The notes under the pieces: model-generated
The model's input: only the letters and a program-made list of their open reading frames with translations
Told to the model about the DNA's origin: nothing
Database searches by the model: none
Position numbers and translations under genes: made by a program
Shown: piece after piece, positions 31,934-41,869 of the stretch
Layout of the letters: each line of letters begins with the position of its first letter
How positions within the stretch are numbered: position 1 is the first letter of the stretch
Assembly (NCBI GenBank): GCA_001931875.2
Contig: MSJH02000512.1
Location: 1-64,000 of the forward strand
Length of the DNA stretch: 64,000 nt
Origin: Byssochlamys sp. IMV 00236
Taxonomy: Eukaryota > Ascomycota > Eurotiomycetes > Eurotiales > Thermoascaceae
Reading direction: 5' to 3'

Positions 31934-32770
31934 TCACGAAACTCGTATGACCTTCCCCACATCGAATCTATCCTCTGTGCTTTTCCAAGGCAGCGCATAT
32001 CCGCGTTGATTGCTAACAATTCTTATACCCCCTCCTTTAAAATCAGTGCTATAGTGAGTGTGTCCAAACACCCAGACTTTGACATCATCCACCATTTCCG
32101 ACAGAACATCAGTCCCAAAAGCGAATCTCCAAGCATTCTGCGCGTTTTCAGGACTCGACGTTCCCCTAAGCGAAGGAGCATGATGCGTCACGACCAGAAT
32201 AGTCCGTCTTGGAGTCTGCGCTCTCGCAGCTTCATTCTCCTGATGTATCGATCGTATCTCTTCCAATAGCCATGCCAGTTCCGAATCATGAGTTGCATTA
32301 TGGTCATCGACCGTCCAGCCGTCGATTTTCTGGAAATCCTTGATCTTCGATTGAACTACTTCCCTTGCCTCAATGGGCACTTTGGACCAAAGTGTGCAAC
32401 CTAGTATAGTGATATAAGAGCCTGGCACATCATACCGCTGCCGATGGAGTAGTACCAGGCGTCCGTTCAGAGAAGGCTCTTGTTGAAGTTGTTGAGCTTT
32501 CTCCAGTCCTGTCGTGAAGGATCCAGCGTAGAATTCGTGATTTCCGAGAACGAGAAATACTAATTCGAATCTAGCTGTTTGTTTTTGTAGGAAGTTAAGA
32601 TAGTCGTTATAGTCCGCCAATCGCCCGATATCTCCCGCGAGGATGAGATACTTGGCATTAATTGGAATTTCGTAAGATGAATATTGTCGGCCAATCTCAA
32701 GATGAAGGTCGGAGAGGATCTGGAAGGATTCAGATGGCCGATTGAGAAGATATCGTAGTTTTTGAAACAT
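31934..32770 (-). CDS. Calcineurin-like metallophosphoesterase
   Basis: Single exon, 278 residues. The five metal-binding blocks of the superfamily are all present: SDLHLE (Asp21, His23), GDIG (Asp47), GNHE (Asn77, His78), VVTHHAPS, and FGHTHYS near the C-terminus. Length and order match compact fungal cytosolic phosphoesterases related to bacterial Icc-like or YkuE-like enzymes. The substrate is unknown; a phosphomonoester, phosphodiester or cyclic nucleotide is possible. No signal peptide or membrane segment. The C-terminal KVIRVS lies immediately upstream of the intergenic region. Confidence 0.9.
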   Translation of the reverse strand: MFQKLRYLLNRPSESFQILSDLHLEIGRQYSSYEIPINAKYLILAGDIGRLADYNDYLNFLQKQTARFELVFLVLGNHEFYAGSFTTGLEKAQQLQQEPSLNGRLVLLHRQRYDVPGSYITILGCTLWSKVPIEAREVVQSKIKDFQKIDGWTVDDHNATHDSELAWLLEEIRSIHQENEAARAQTPRRTILVVTHHAPSLRGTSSPENAQNAWRFAFGTDVLSEMVDDVKVWVFGHTHYSTDFKGGGIRIVSNQRGYALPWKSTEDRFDVGKVIRVS

Positions 32771-33381
32771 TATGTGGCACTGGATTATTTCTAGTTAAAG
32801 AAATCAACGAGGATGGGACGCAAAGGTTCCAAAATGCGCATGAGACTTTGCCAAGACTGCGTTGGTTGACTTACTTAGGTAGGTACCTAAAGTACCATAC
32901 ATTGGAAGCCGGAGCTGCCCCCCCCCCCTTTGTATATTTGTGACTCGAGCATTACAATTGTTACAGTACTACTGGATCATGGAACTTACTCTGATCATAA
33001 AAATAGTTTTGTTGAACCTTCAGGATGGTAGTATTATTGGTGAAATAGCATTAAACTACTACAATATCCCGTGGGTTGTCCATGTGAATTAGGTAGGTGT
33101 TCTCCAGCGTTCTGCGAAGCGCCGTCTCATTATTCTACGGGATATTTAATCATGCATACTGAAATATCTATTAGGAGAGGCTACATCTCTTCTGTTTTCT
33201 ACTGGAAAAGTTCGGCTGTAAAGGAAACATCAATCTTATTTCACAGGTTGATTGCTACCTCTGGAGCTACGTGATATCAATATTCCGATTAGCTTTCGGT
33301 TGAAGATTAGACTACCTTTGCATTCATGTTTCAGTGAATAATTGAGTGGACCGGTTTTACAAACAACTGTAAACTAGGCAT
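32771..33381. other. Intergenic region with poly-C run and palindrome
   Basis: TTAGGTA (32875-32881) and TACCTAA (32884-32890) form an inverted repeat with a two-base spacer, and 11 consecutive C lie at 32918-32928. No gene seen. It contains the phosphoesterase promoter on its left and the D-amino-acid oxidase 3' flank on its right. Confidence 0.6.
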
Positions 33382-34783
33382 TCATAGCTTAGCTTGGGTC
33401 TTCTGCCCTAAAGCTGCCGCGACGAGCTTGATTGCTGCTTCTGCGGAGCCGTAGGAAGCTTGATACCCAAACCCCCCATGACCGTAGTTATGCACCACCC
33501 ATATGCCGTCGATCTTCTCCTTTTCGACTCTTGGTCCCCCCTCACGGAGCGGTCGTAGTCCAACACCGTGTCTGATAATATCCAGGCCCTCGATGCCCTG
33601 GCCTTCCTTGACGAGACTCGGGCACAGCTCGATGCAACGTTTCATGATACGAATTGCCAGGTTCGGATCAGGTGAAGAATCCCAATTATGTTTCTGGTAT
33701 GAACCACCGAGGATGGTACCACCGCCTAGAAGGATATTAGCTTTGTGCGCATAGCATCTAATTAGTTAGTCACATACCTGCGGCCCTGCCCATGATATAG
33801 ACAGCTTCGTCTTCTCCGTCATCCGTCCCGGAAGCGGAGCTCATATATCCGGGATCGTTTCGCACTACCACAATCTGGCCTCTGGCTGGGTAGAGCTTGT
33901 CGTCCATGACCCCGCCTAATTTCTTCGACGACAAGCCCGTACAGTTGACGACCAGGTCGGCCTTCCTTCCAGAATGATGGGCATTTGCAGCATCAGCAAC
34001 GTGTTTGAAGACGCCCCTCTTGAATACCACGCCGTGCTTGCGGCACTGACCGACCAGCCATGGCAGGTAGATGGCCGTGTTGATGCAGACTGATGTAAAG
34101 GACGAGGCATTGTCTATCCCGGGTGCCAACTGTTCTGAAGGTAGTGGACGAAACTGGAGAAGATGTCAGTTTAACAGTGAACGGGAGGTCAAGGGGAGCG
34201 ATCTTGTATGTACATCGGGGACCACATCTTTATACCATGGCTCCTTCTTCAGTAGTTCCGCGAACCATTGTCCAGTAGCAGATTGCTTATCTTTTTCGCG
34301 GTTGTAGACGACAGTCGCTATATCAACCGTCAGCATAGTGGTCCAAGAAGCTGTGGTCATGCTGAGTCTCACGTTGGAAATGAATGCCCGCCTCAGGACA
34401 GTTCTGCGCTAATTCTTGGAGGACCGGCCAAGTCTTCTTCTCATATTCCGCGTGAGCGCTACCTTGGACACCGACTCTTGATCCGTTTGTCAGTTCCGAG
34501 AAGAAATACCTACAAGTCATGGGAAAAACCAAGACTGCAGAACTTACGGCAGGTAATTGGCTCCAGCCCATGGCGAGCAGTATTCAATGTCATAATCTCC
34601 CGGCATATGCTTTGCCACGACCGTAATATTGTTGGCCGCGTTCTGAGACAGGAGATATGCAGTCGTCAAGCCTGCCACTCCAGCACTGTAGAGAGATGAT
34701 TAATTATCATGGCTCGAAAGAGATCCTTGATAAAGAGAATCGATAATCGCATACCCGAGCACCACGATATTATTTGCCTCCAT
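33382..34783 (-). CDS. D-amino-acid oxidase (FAD-dependent), peroxisomal
   Basis: Six exons, complement(33382-33725, 33778-34153, 34214-34317, 34373-34509, 34548-34685, 34755-34783), give 375 residues. The N-terminal dinucleotide fold reads VVLGAGVAGLTTAYLL (GxGxxG). Other family blocks are CSPWAGANYLP, the AYxPxLVG-type segment IYLPWLVGQC, VNCTGLSSKKLGG and ARGQIVVVRN, and the DAO signature VHNYGHGGFGYQASYGSA near the C-terminus. The enzyme oxidises D-amino acids to 2-oxo acids with release of ammonia and hydrogen peroxide. The C-terminal tripeptide AKL is a PTS1-type peroxisome signal. Exon 1 encodes only nine residues plus part of a tenth. The exon 3/4 junction (CAA C | CG, giving Pro) is the least conserved join but keeps frame. 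Confidence 0.9.
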
Positions 34784-36186
34784 TGTGGATCTGTCCACGG
34801 GCCCCTCACGAGAATAAAGAATGCAGAAGCTGTTTAGAAGGGACAAAGACCGACCAAATGGACTGAAAGATGCAATTATAGAACCGGCAACGGTGAATTA
34901 TTCTATTGAGAGAACGTGCAAAACAGCAGAGTCATTCCTATCGGGACGAGGCCCCCACCGAATAGATAGCTAGATATGTCGTGTGTTCCCCGATACGCGG
35001 AGAGTGGTTTATCATCGGGGCCCCTCATGAATCTCGTGCCTGGCGGTGGGGACAACGCCGAGCTGCCGAATCGGGTCCGAAAGTCCACGAGGGATGCAAA
35101 GATTTCTGTTTGCCAATAATGATCATTTTATTAATTACATAGACAAAAATGCCAATTAGATATTATCTGCTGCTGCAAAGGTCCGATGTGATACTGGAGT
35201 ACTTGGCAAGGCGATAACTAGGTACTCTTACACAGGCCGCACACACACTGACAAGAAAAGGTACATGTAGACTCCAGAGACATAGCTATTCGATTATTCA
35301 ATTTTGGGAACATTCACAATATATCAGTTTCCATGTGGAAGCTGTCCACAATCAAAGTTTGAATATAACAATGACTAAAGAATCTCCGCCTATCTAGTTC
35401 TTCAAGTGGCCGCTGAAAGAAATTGCTATAAATGCGCACATCCATTGTTCAATGGAAAGTCACGGACCACAAAGTGCATTATCAATGACGGTATATGAAT
35501 AGAAAGAAAGATTCACTGTCAGTCTTTGTATAGGAATAGTCACGTATTGTAGGAGTCATTGAGAGCACAGACGGCTGGGAGAAGTGTTGCCTTCAGGCGT
35601 CAGATACTTAACTAGACAGACACCCAAGGTTTAACTTCTCCCCAGCACTCTGATCCATCTGGAAGCCACAAGAGCTCGACTGTATCTGCAGAAAAGTGTC
35701 CCTGTTGATCATCAGCTTTCAACCTCTCTCATTCACACTTGCAGGCTTAACTAATTCCTTAATATTTCAATTCCTCGATTTGCGAGAACGGAGGGAATTT
35801 CGTCATAGCGCGGCAGAAAAACGGAGTCTGGCGCTTCCGCTAAGCCGTTTCCGAGGGGCAATAGCCAATAAAATACTCCAGATACTCACCGCTCCTGTTC
35901 GGTAAGCATGCTCGTTCGGTGCAAGCGCCTCCGCACCCTTGCCGTGATCCTCAGAGAGACAGAGAGAGAGAGAAGAGAGACACAGAGAAACAGAGCGCGT
36001 GTTGTAAAGCCTCTGGTTTTTGGTCCGCAGGCCGGTGGACTTCCCCTTCCGGAGGTTCTTTCAAAGAACGCTTCTTCCCTTTGTTTCTTTTCTTGTCTCT
36101 TTTTTACCTCTCTCAATCTCTGCTTGGGGACATTGCCCCCTGCTCTATTAGACAGCAGATGAGGGCGGTTCTTCGGTTTTGCAAGC
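34784..36186. other. Divergent intergenic region with long OTU leader
   Basis: Upstream DNA of both the D-amino-acid oxidase (left) and the OTU gene (right). No independent gene is supported. The last 300 bases contain GA-rich (35948-35998) and pyrimidine-rich (36060-36120) stretches typical of a leader; open frames there (84-134 codons) are low-complexity. Confidence 0.55.
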
Positions 36187-37840
36187 ATGGCTGACGTCTC
36201 TCCCAGCGGTACGCGGGTCGTGCCTGTCATGGCCGGCCAGAAGCACAACCCCAAGGTCACCAAAGTGACCAGAGATACCCTCCACACCACTCCCAGGCAA
36301 TCACAGCCGAGGGAGTCCCAGGAGCTCTGGAATGACCCGGAATGTTTGAATATGCCCTGTCTGGAGGCCTTGGGCCTCTATGCTTCCAACACCGTGGGAG
36401 ATGGTATGTGTTGTACTGGTCCGGCGCGGGTCTCGAGGGAGAAACGCGATCTGCCAGCTCCGCGTCCCTCCAATTGGGCTCAAAAAAGCATTGACTGATA
36501 GTTTCCTCTTGGATTATAGGCAATTGTCTTTATCGAGCTCTGTCAGACCAGATGTACGGAGAATTCGACCACTTCGAAGAGATCCGGAACCGGTTGGCCA
36601 ACCATATCCAGGCCCATCCGGAATACTTCATGAATTTCATGTCTGCGATGGGCGGGGAGCGGAGGGCCCCCAGACGCGCAGCTGCGGCTGCTTCTCGATC
36701 GTCCTCCTCGTCGGTGACCCCTGCACCGGCGACCAAGGAGCAGCAGATGCAGAAGTTTGAGACCAGGGTCGAGGAGAGCCGGAAGAATGGCTCCTGGGGA
36801 GGATCCGAAGAGATCCAGGCATTTTGCCAATCGTACAAACGAGACGTACGCGTCTACATGGATTCTGGGATCCAAGACTTCCGTGATGTTAGTGCTCCAG
36901 CGGACGAAGAAAGAGAGGTGGTCCACATAGCCTTCCACGTAAGTGACGCTACCGTCTACACCCACCTTCCTCCCATAATCTCTCTGTTATACTAACGGAG
37001 GCTTTTGCGTAATAGAACTTCTACCATTATTCTTCGGTACGCAACATCAATGGCCCTCACACCGGTCTTCCCCATATTCCCAATACCAAAGCGAAAGCCG
37101 ACTCCCAGGTCGACAGTGTGAAAACGGAAAAGAGGAACGAAGAGAGTAAAGATGCTACTGCTGGAGCAGTGGTGGATATGGCGGTGCCTTGGAAAATTTC
37201 CAAGATACAAGAAGGCCTGGGCGGAAAATATGACCGAGAGACCATTGTGGAGATGTTGCAACAATGTCGTGGTGATATTGAGAGAGCATTTGTCAAACTG
37301 CTGGATGAGGATACTTCGACTGACTCCTCTGTTAAACGCTCCTCTTCTCCGGCTACCACGGTCACCGACGCGTCTTCCTTCCAATCGGTTGTCCCACAGC
37401 CTCAATACAAGCAACGCTTGCGTGCCTCGTCGCGTTCCTCTTCCCGTCATAGCACGTCAAGCAAGCGGTCCGCGGACGATAGCGACGATGAAAAGCTCAC
37501 TTGTCGCCCCCGACAGACCAGAGGGCGGGAACAGAAAAGACGGATCTTACCAAACGTCACAGTTGGAATCAATCTCCGTGATGAAAATCAGAATGACCTG
37601 GTTTCTCTACGCCTGAGGGTCAGCCCGGATGTTGTTGCTGAACAGGCTGATACCGCTGAGCCCGTAACGAAAACAGACGTCAGCGCGGAGGGCACGAAGA
37701 AAGGCGAGAACAAGAGGAACCTCCGCCCTCGCAGGCGCATCCAGACCACTAGTGCGGATTCTAGCAGCGAGTCTCAGCAGGAGTCTCTGCGGGACAAAGC
37801 CGTCCCAAAGACAAGAAGGTCTTCTCAGAGAAATACCTGA
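36187..37840 (+). CDS. OTU-domain deubiquitinating cysteine protease with UBA-like domain (OTUD3-like)
   Basis: Three exons (36187-36403, 36520-36938, 37016-37840) give 486 residues. The OTU catalytic start is at the first splice junction: Asp72-Gly-Asn-Cys75-LYRA, with Cys75 the nucleophile. The matching histidine is His216 in NFYHYSSVRN, just after the second junction. An insertion rich in Ala/Arg/Ser lies inside the domain (about 120-140). Residues about 270-310 (IQEGLGGKYDRETIVEML...DIERAFVKLL) look like a UBA/CUE ubiquitin-binding helix bundle, the same order as human OTUD3. The last 170 residues are Ser/Arg/Lys-rich and disordered with basic clusters suggesting nuclear targeting. It should cleave ubiquitin chains; linkage preference is not readable from sequence. 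Confidence 0.9.
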
Positions 37841-39071
37841 CATACACAAAGCTGCCTGCGGTGACAATGACTACCGCCATGACCCTCCCTATATCCCCTT
37901 TCCTTTCCTTCCGTGTTTCACCTTCAATACCCAGATGCCGCAATAAGGCGCGCACTTCTCTTTGTTTCGTCATTTGACTTGTCACAGCGACACAGCATTG
38001 CATGTAATGCATCATGATTGAGCCGCATTTTTGAGCGCGTTGGGCCTCTCTATTCGAATTGCATGACCCTGGCCGGATGCATAAAGGCAGGGAGTCTAGG
38101 AGTTTTTGGTGTCTGATTTCGGTCCTATTGTTTACGGGTCGAGCAAGAGCGGAGCATAAAAAGTTACGGACGTCCCCCTTGGCTTTACTTTTACAAGCAT
38201 CTTGGGCAGGATTTACGAGATGAAGATACACGATACGGAAAGCATCAACGTAGTGCCGGGCGCGCTACACTGCATTGATTTATTTCTCAGTACATCATTT
38301 TGTTTTTTCTTTTTCTTTCTTCTTTCCTGGCGTTTCTCGACCGATGCCGCGGGAGGTATCTGGAGGCCGTTTTATCTGATTCTTGGTGCGGCTGCTTGCA
38401 TGTAGTGAAGCCATGTTTTAGACTAGGGCTTTAAAAAGCAACATTTGCTCTCTGGCATTATCCTGTTGATGTGGATTTTATTTTCTCGTCCTTTGCAATA
38501 AATCCCGTAGATTAGATAGACTCTTTCAGGTATGAAATTTCTCCAATGATCAGATGAATTAGAGTATTACCTGCAGGAACTTGCAGGAACCCCGCACTCC
38601 TTGACGCTGAATAATACAACTCGATGCTGCGTGTATTAGAGTGTTGTTGATTCTCTGCTGAGAACGTACAGATGGTAATTATCTCTTCCAACTTTCATGG
38701 AGCATATAACTTACGAAGCCGACGTTTTCTCTAGATTCGATGCGCATATTCACTTGTTATCTACGGTGCTGCAGGTTTGTTCCTATGATTATTTCGTCCG
38801 ATATAGGTATATCGATGATATACGATTCTTTGAAAAAAGGTATGGTCTTTTGTTTCTATCTGAATGGATTTTATGGCCACGTGACGTGATCCTGTCATGA
38901 AGCCCGGGGAATAATTAAATGAGAAAGGAATTCGTCAGGCGAATCTTCCAATTTCCTCATGCCAAAAAAAGACCAGAGGTCTCGAGTGATTTATAGGAAG
39001 AAGAGAGTAGAAGAAAAGGAAAACAACTAGCTAGAAAACAAATTTGATAGCTGTCATTTTTCTTCTTTCAA
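37841..39071. other. Convergent intergenic region
   Basis: Lies between the 3' ends of the OTU gene and thioredoxin. Nothing gene-like is supported. TTATCTGAT at 38372-38380 (ATCAGATAA on the minus strand) matches the SreA-type GATA consensus but is not upstream of a nearby gene. A T-rich tract is near 38298-38325. Confidence 0.6.
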
Positions 39072-39679
39072 TTATGCGGAGTGCTCCTTGATGGCAGCCT
39101 CGAGAGCGGGAGGGTTGGCACCAACAACCTCAGCGACGAGCTGGCCGTTCTTGTAGACGTGGAAGGTAGGCATGGCACGGACACCAATGTCGGCAGCGAC
39201 GTCGGACAGCTGGTCAACGTCGACCTTGTAGAAGGTGGCGTTGGGGTACTTCTCGCTGAACTCCTCGACCTTGGGAGCGATGGCCTTGCAAGGACCGCAC
39301 CAGGTGGCGAAGAAGTCGACAACGGCGACGCCCTGGCCGGTCTTCTCGGTGAACTCAGCCTTGCTAGAGAGATTGTTAACTGACCGATCTTCTCATCTCC
39401 GCACAATGACTTCACTCCACGCTTCATCGAGAGTGGGTAGCCGGGGTCATCTACGATGTAGGAAAAGCAGAGAACTCACCTGGAAACGTTGTGGACACCC
39501 ATTTTGGCGATTGTGGATCGGAATTGAGGAGAAGGAGTAGTGGAGAAAGCTCGCTGGGAAGCCGACGGAGTCTTCAGAAAACGCGCGGTAGTCGCTGGCG
39601 AAGCAGATTTCGCAGCTGTCAAGCCGGTTGAGAACCTGGCGGTTGAAGAAAGAGACGGAAGGAGGCGAAGGGAGGCCAC
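39072..39679 (-). CDS. trxA: Thioredoxin with optional mitochondrial leader
   Basis: Two exons, complement(39072-39363, 39480-39679), give 163 residues. The active site is W88-CGPC-K (Cys89, Cys92), and the C-terminal half has the thioredoxin Asp, cis-Pro (AMPTF) and KNGQLV blocks. From Met60 (MGVHNVSSKAEF) the protein matches ordinary 100-110-residue cytosolic thioredoxins. The first 59 residues are Ser/Ala/Arg/Thr-rich with no acidic residue, as in a mitochondrial presequence. The intron falls four codons after the second Met and removes TTAAC...CTCTAG; the acceptor that restores frame gives NVSSKAEF. Thioredoxin reduces protein disulphides with NADPH and thioredoxin reductase. The gene symbol follows common mould usage for the main thioredoxin and is not proven by context. 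Confidence 0.93.
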
Positions 39680-41869
39680 GGTGAATGACTTGTTGTCGGG
39701 AAGTGGAAACTGTTCACGGTGAGTTCAAGATGCGGGAGATTCTACGGCGGAGGGTGGGGGATGGGCTTTATAAGGGGAGAGGGGCAGCAACAAAATGACG
39801 TTGGGTTGGTGGAACGGGAGGCGCTATGGTATGGCTGGCTCGGGAAGACTAGAGTAGAGGGGAGGGAGGATGAATAATGATTGATTTTCAAACAAAACAC
39901 TCTTCTTCTTCTCTGTTCTCCTGTTCTCTGGTGCAGCTCCAAGGCTAATGGGTCATCCAGAGGGCTAGATTGCACTCTCGGGGTCTGATAGACTGCTTTG
40001 CAATACAATTGCAGACGTGGAAAGACTCGAGATCGCTCGAAACGACGCGAACATATGGATGGATCGGCTTACCTAAGAAGAAGTTGATATGTGAGACCTG
40101 GAGAGAATCCAAGGCAATTGGACAGAGTCAGAATAAAGCGTGGTGGACTAGAGTAACTCGAGCAATGAAAATCGATAAGCAACACGAAGTTGAGGAAAAG
40201 AAAGACAGTCAAGTCAATAATGGAAGGGCAGAACCCGACGGGATGACGTGCTCGGCTTACCAATCGCAGGCGGTCTAGAGTCTCGGGGTTCCAGTCATTA
40301 ACTAATCGTTAGTTAGTCTCTCTGGACTCTGGACTCTGGATCTGCTATGAAGGATCATTAATTATTAAAAACAACTATTAGATCTAATCTAATCATCATT
40401 GTAATCAATCATATATCCTCACATATCTATCATAAGGTCGGCTAGTATTGCTGTTAGGACATCATCAGATGCAGATAACATGGTGTGATCACAGCAGAGG
40501 ATCACCAACAAATGCAGCCTAGAGATAGAGGCAGCAGTCAACTATCAGTTCAGCTGACACCCGAGACCCGCCGGTGCCAGTATCTACAGTAGATAAACAC
40601 TGTCGATCCCAGGCTAGATACCCATCAACAGCAAACACCAGCGAGCTATGGTTACCGCAACTGGATGATCAATGAGGGGTTGGTTGGGTGGGAGGGGAGG
40701 TTGGGAATGATGAACGTAGGAAATAAACTATACCATCCAGAACTTCCATATACTCCTGTGCACAATGCCCGTGCAATTCCGCAGGGATGCTCTTTTCCAT
40801 TTTACAGAGTACTCCGGACTATATACATCCCCTCGGTGCAATAAGACCACACATCAATCCATACATAGGTCATAAGCAAAGCATCCGCTGAGCAAAATAT
40901 GGTATCATGCCCCGCCGTGCGACAGATAGATAACATACACTCAAACCGCCGGGGTAATATCCCACCGTTTCTGACTCCATGTTCGCTCAACAGGACTGGT
41001 AGTCTCCAGCAGCCAGGCAACATGCGGAGATTCCCATCAGATTAACTTATGTTTTGCCCTTTGTGAGAGCCGCCGTGCTATGCCGAGCCTTTCACTCATC
41101 TTCTGGACTAGAAGCAATCGCCGAGACCAAAGAACACGACAATCTTTGCACACCACAGGGGCCCTCTCTCTGTGCCAGTCTCTCCTGTCGTTATTCACAT
41201 CACCTCCATTTCTCATTCAAACAACAAAGCCACGGTAGGATAGAGTCCACCAAAGCAAGCAGCATATCAGGACCACAGGCCAAGCACGGATGGGGAAAAC
41301 ACTCGTCATGATCAAATTTCTCTCTTACTACAGAAACTCTTCCCTACAACCCCAGGGAATGACATCCTCGGAACTGTCCGATAACAAAACTCATGGGAGA
41401 CGGCGTGGACATGATAGCGAATATGTGCATTGAATCGGAAGAGCAACAGCAATAGACATCGCGGGCAAAAATACTGAGCAGGGGGTATGTAACTCGAAAA
41501 CACAAACGACAATGATAACTAAAGGGGGCGCCAACTCCGACAACAAACGGGGTATCAAGAATATCGACATGCAAAGGGTTCATGCTGGTCTCGAGCCAAA
41601 GACATCGGCGGAAACTCGACAATGCAAACACAAAGAAAAATCAAACGAGCGTTTGGTTCAGGATACAGGGACATTCGCGACGCGATTGGGTGTCGTGAAC
41701 AAAAGAAAATCTTCAAAGAATGTGGTAGGTGCGTGCCTTCCGGGGAGTTCCAGCATGCCATTGACTCGAGCCAGTTACCATTCCTTCCTTCCATGCCTTG
41801 CAACATCGCTCGAGGTCGGGTTGGCTGACAAAGGGGGTTATTCACGAAGCGAAAAAGATACAAAAAAGT
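39680..41869. other. Long intergenic region
   Basis: About 2.2 kb without a convincing gene. It has (CTCTGGA)3 at 40320-40340 and an inverted repeat TAACTAA/TTAGTTA at 40299-40315. Frames between 41054 and 41889 overlap in all directions and have no domain. The right end is 3' flank of the 850-residue gene; the left end is the thioredoxin promoter. Confidence 0.55.
40299..40340. repeat. Short inverted repeat followed by (CTCTGGA)3
   Basis: TAACTAA (40299-40305) pairs with TTAGTTA (40309-40315), and CTCTGGA is repeated three times at 40320-40340. No coding frame spans it. Confidence 0.7.
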
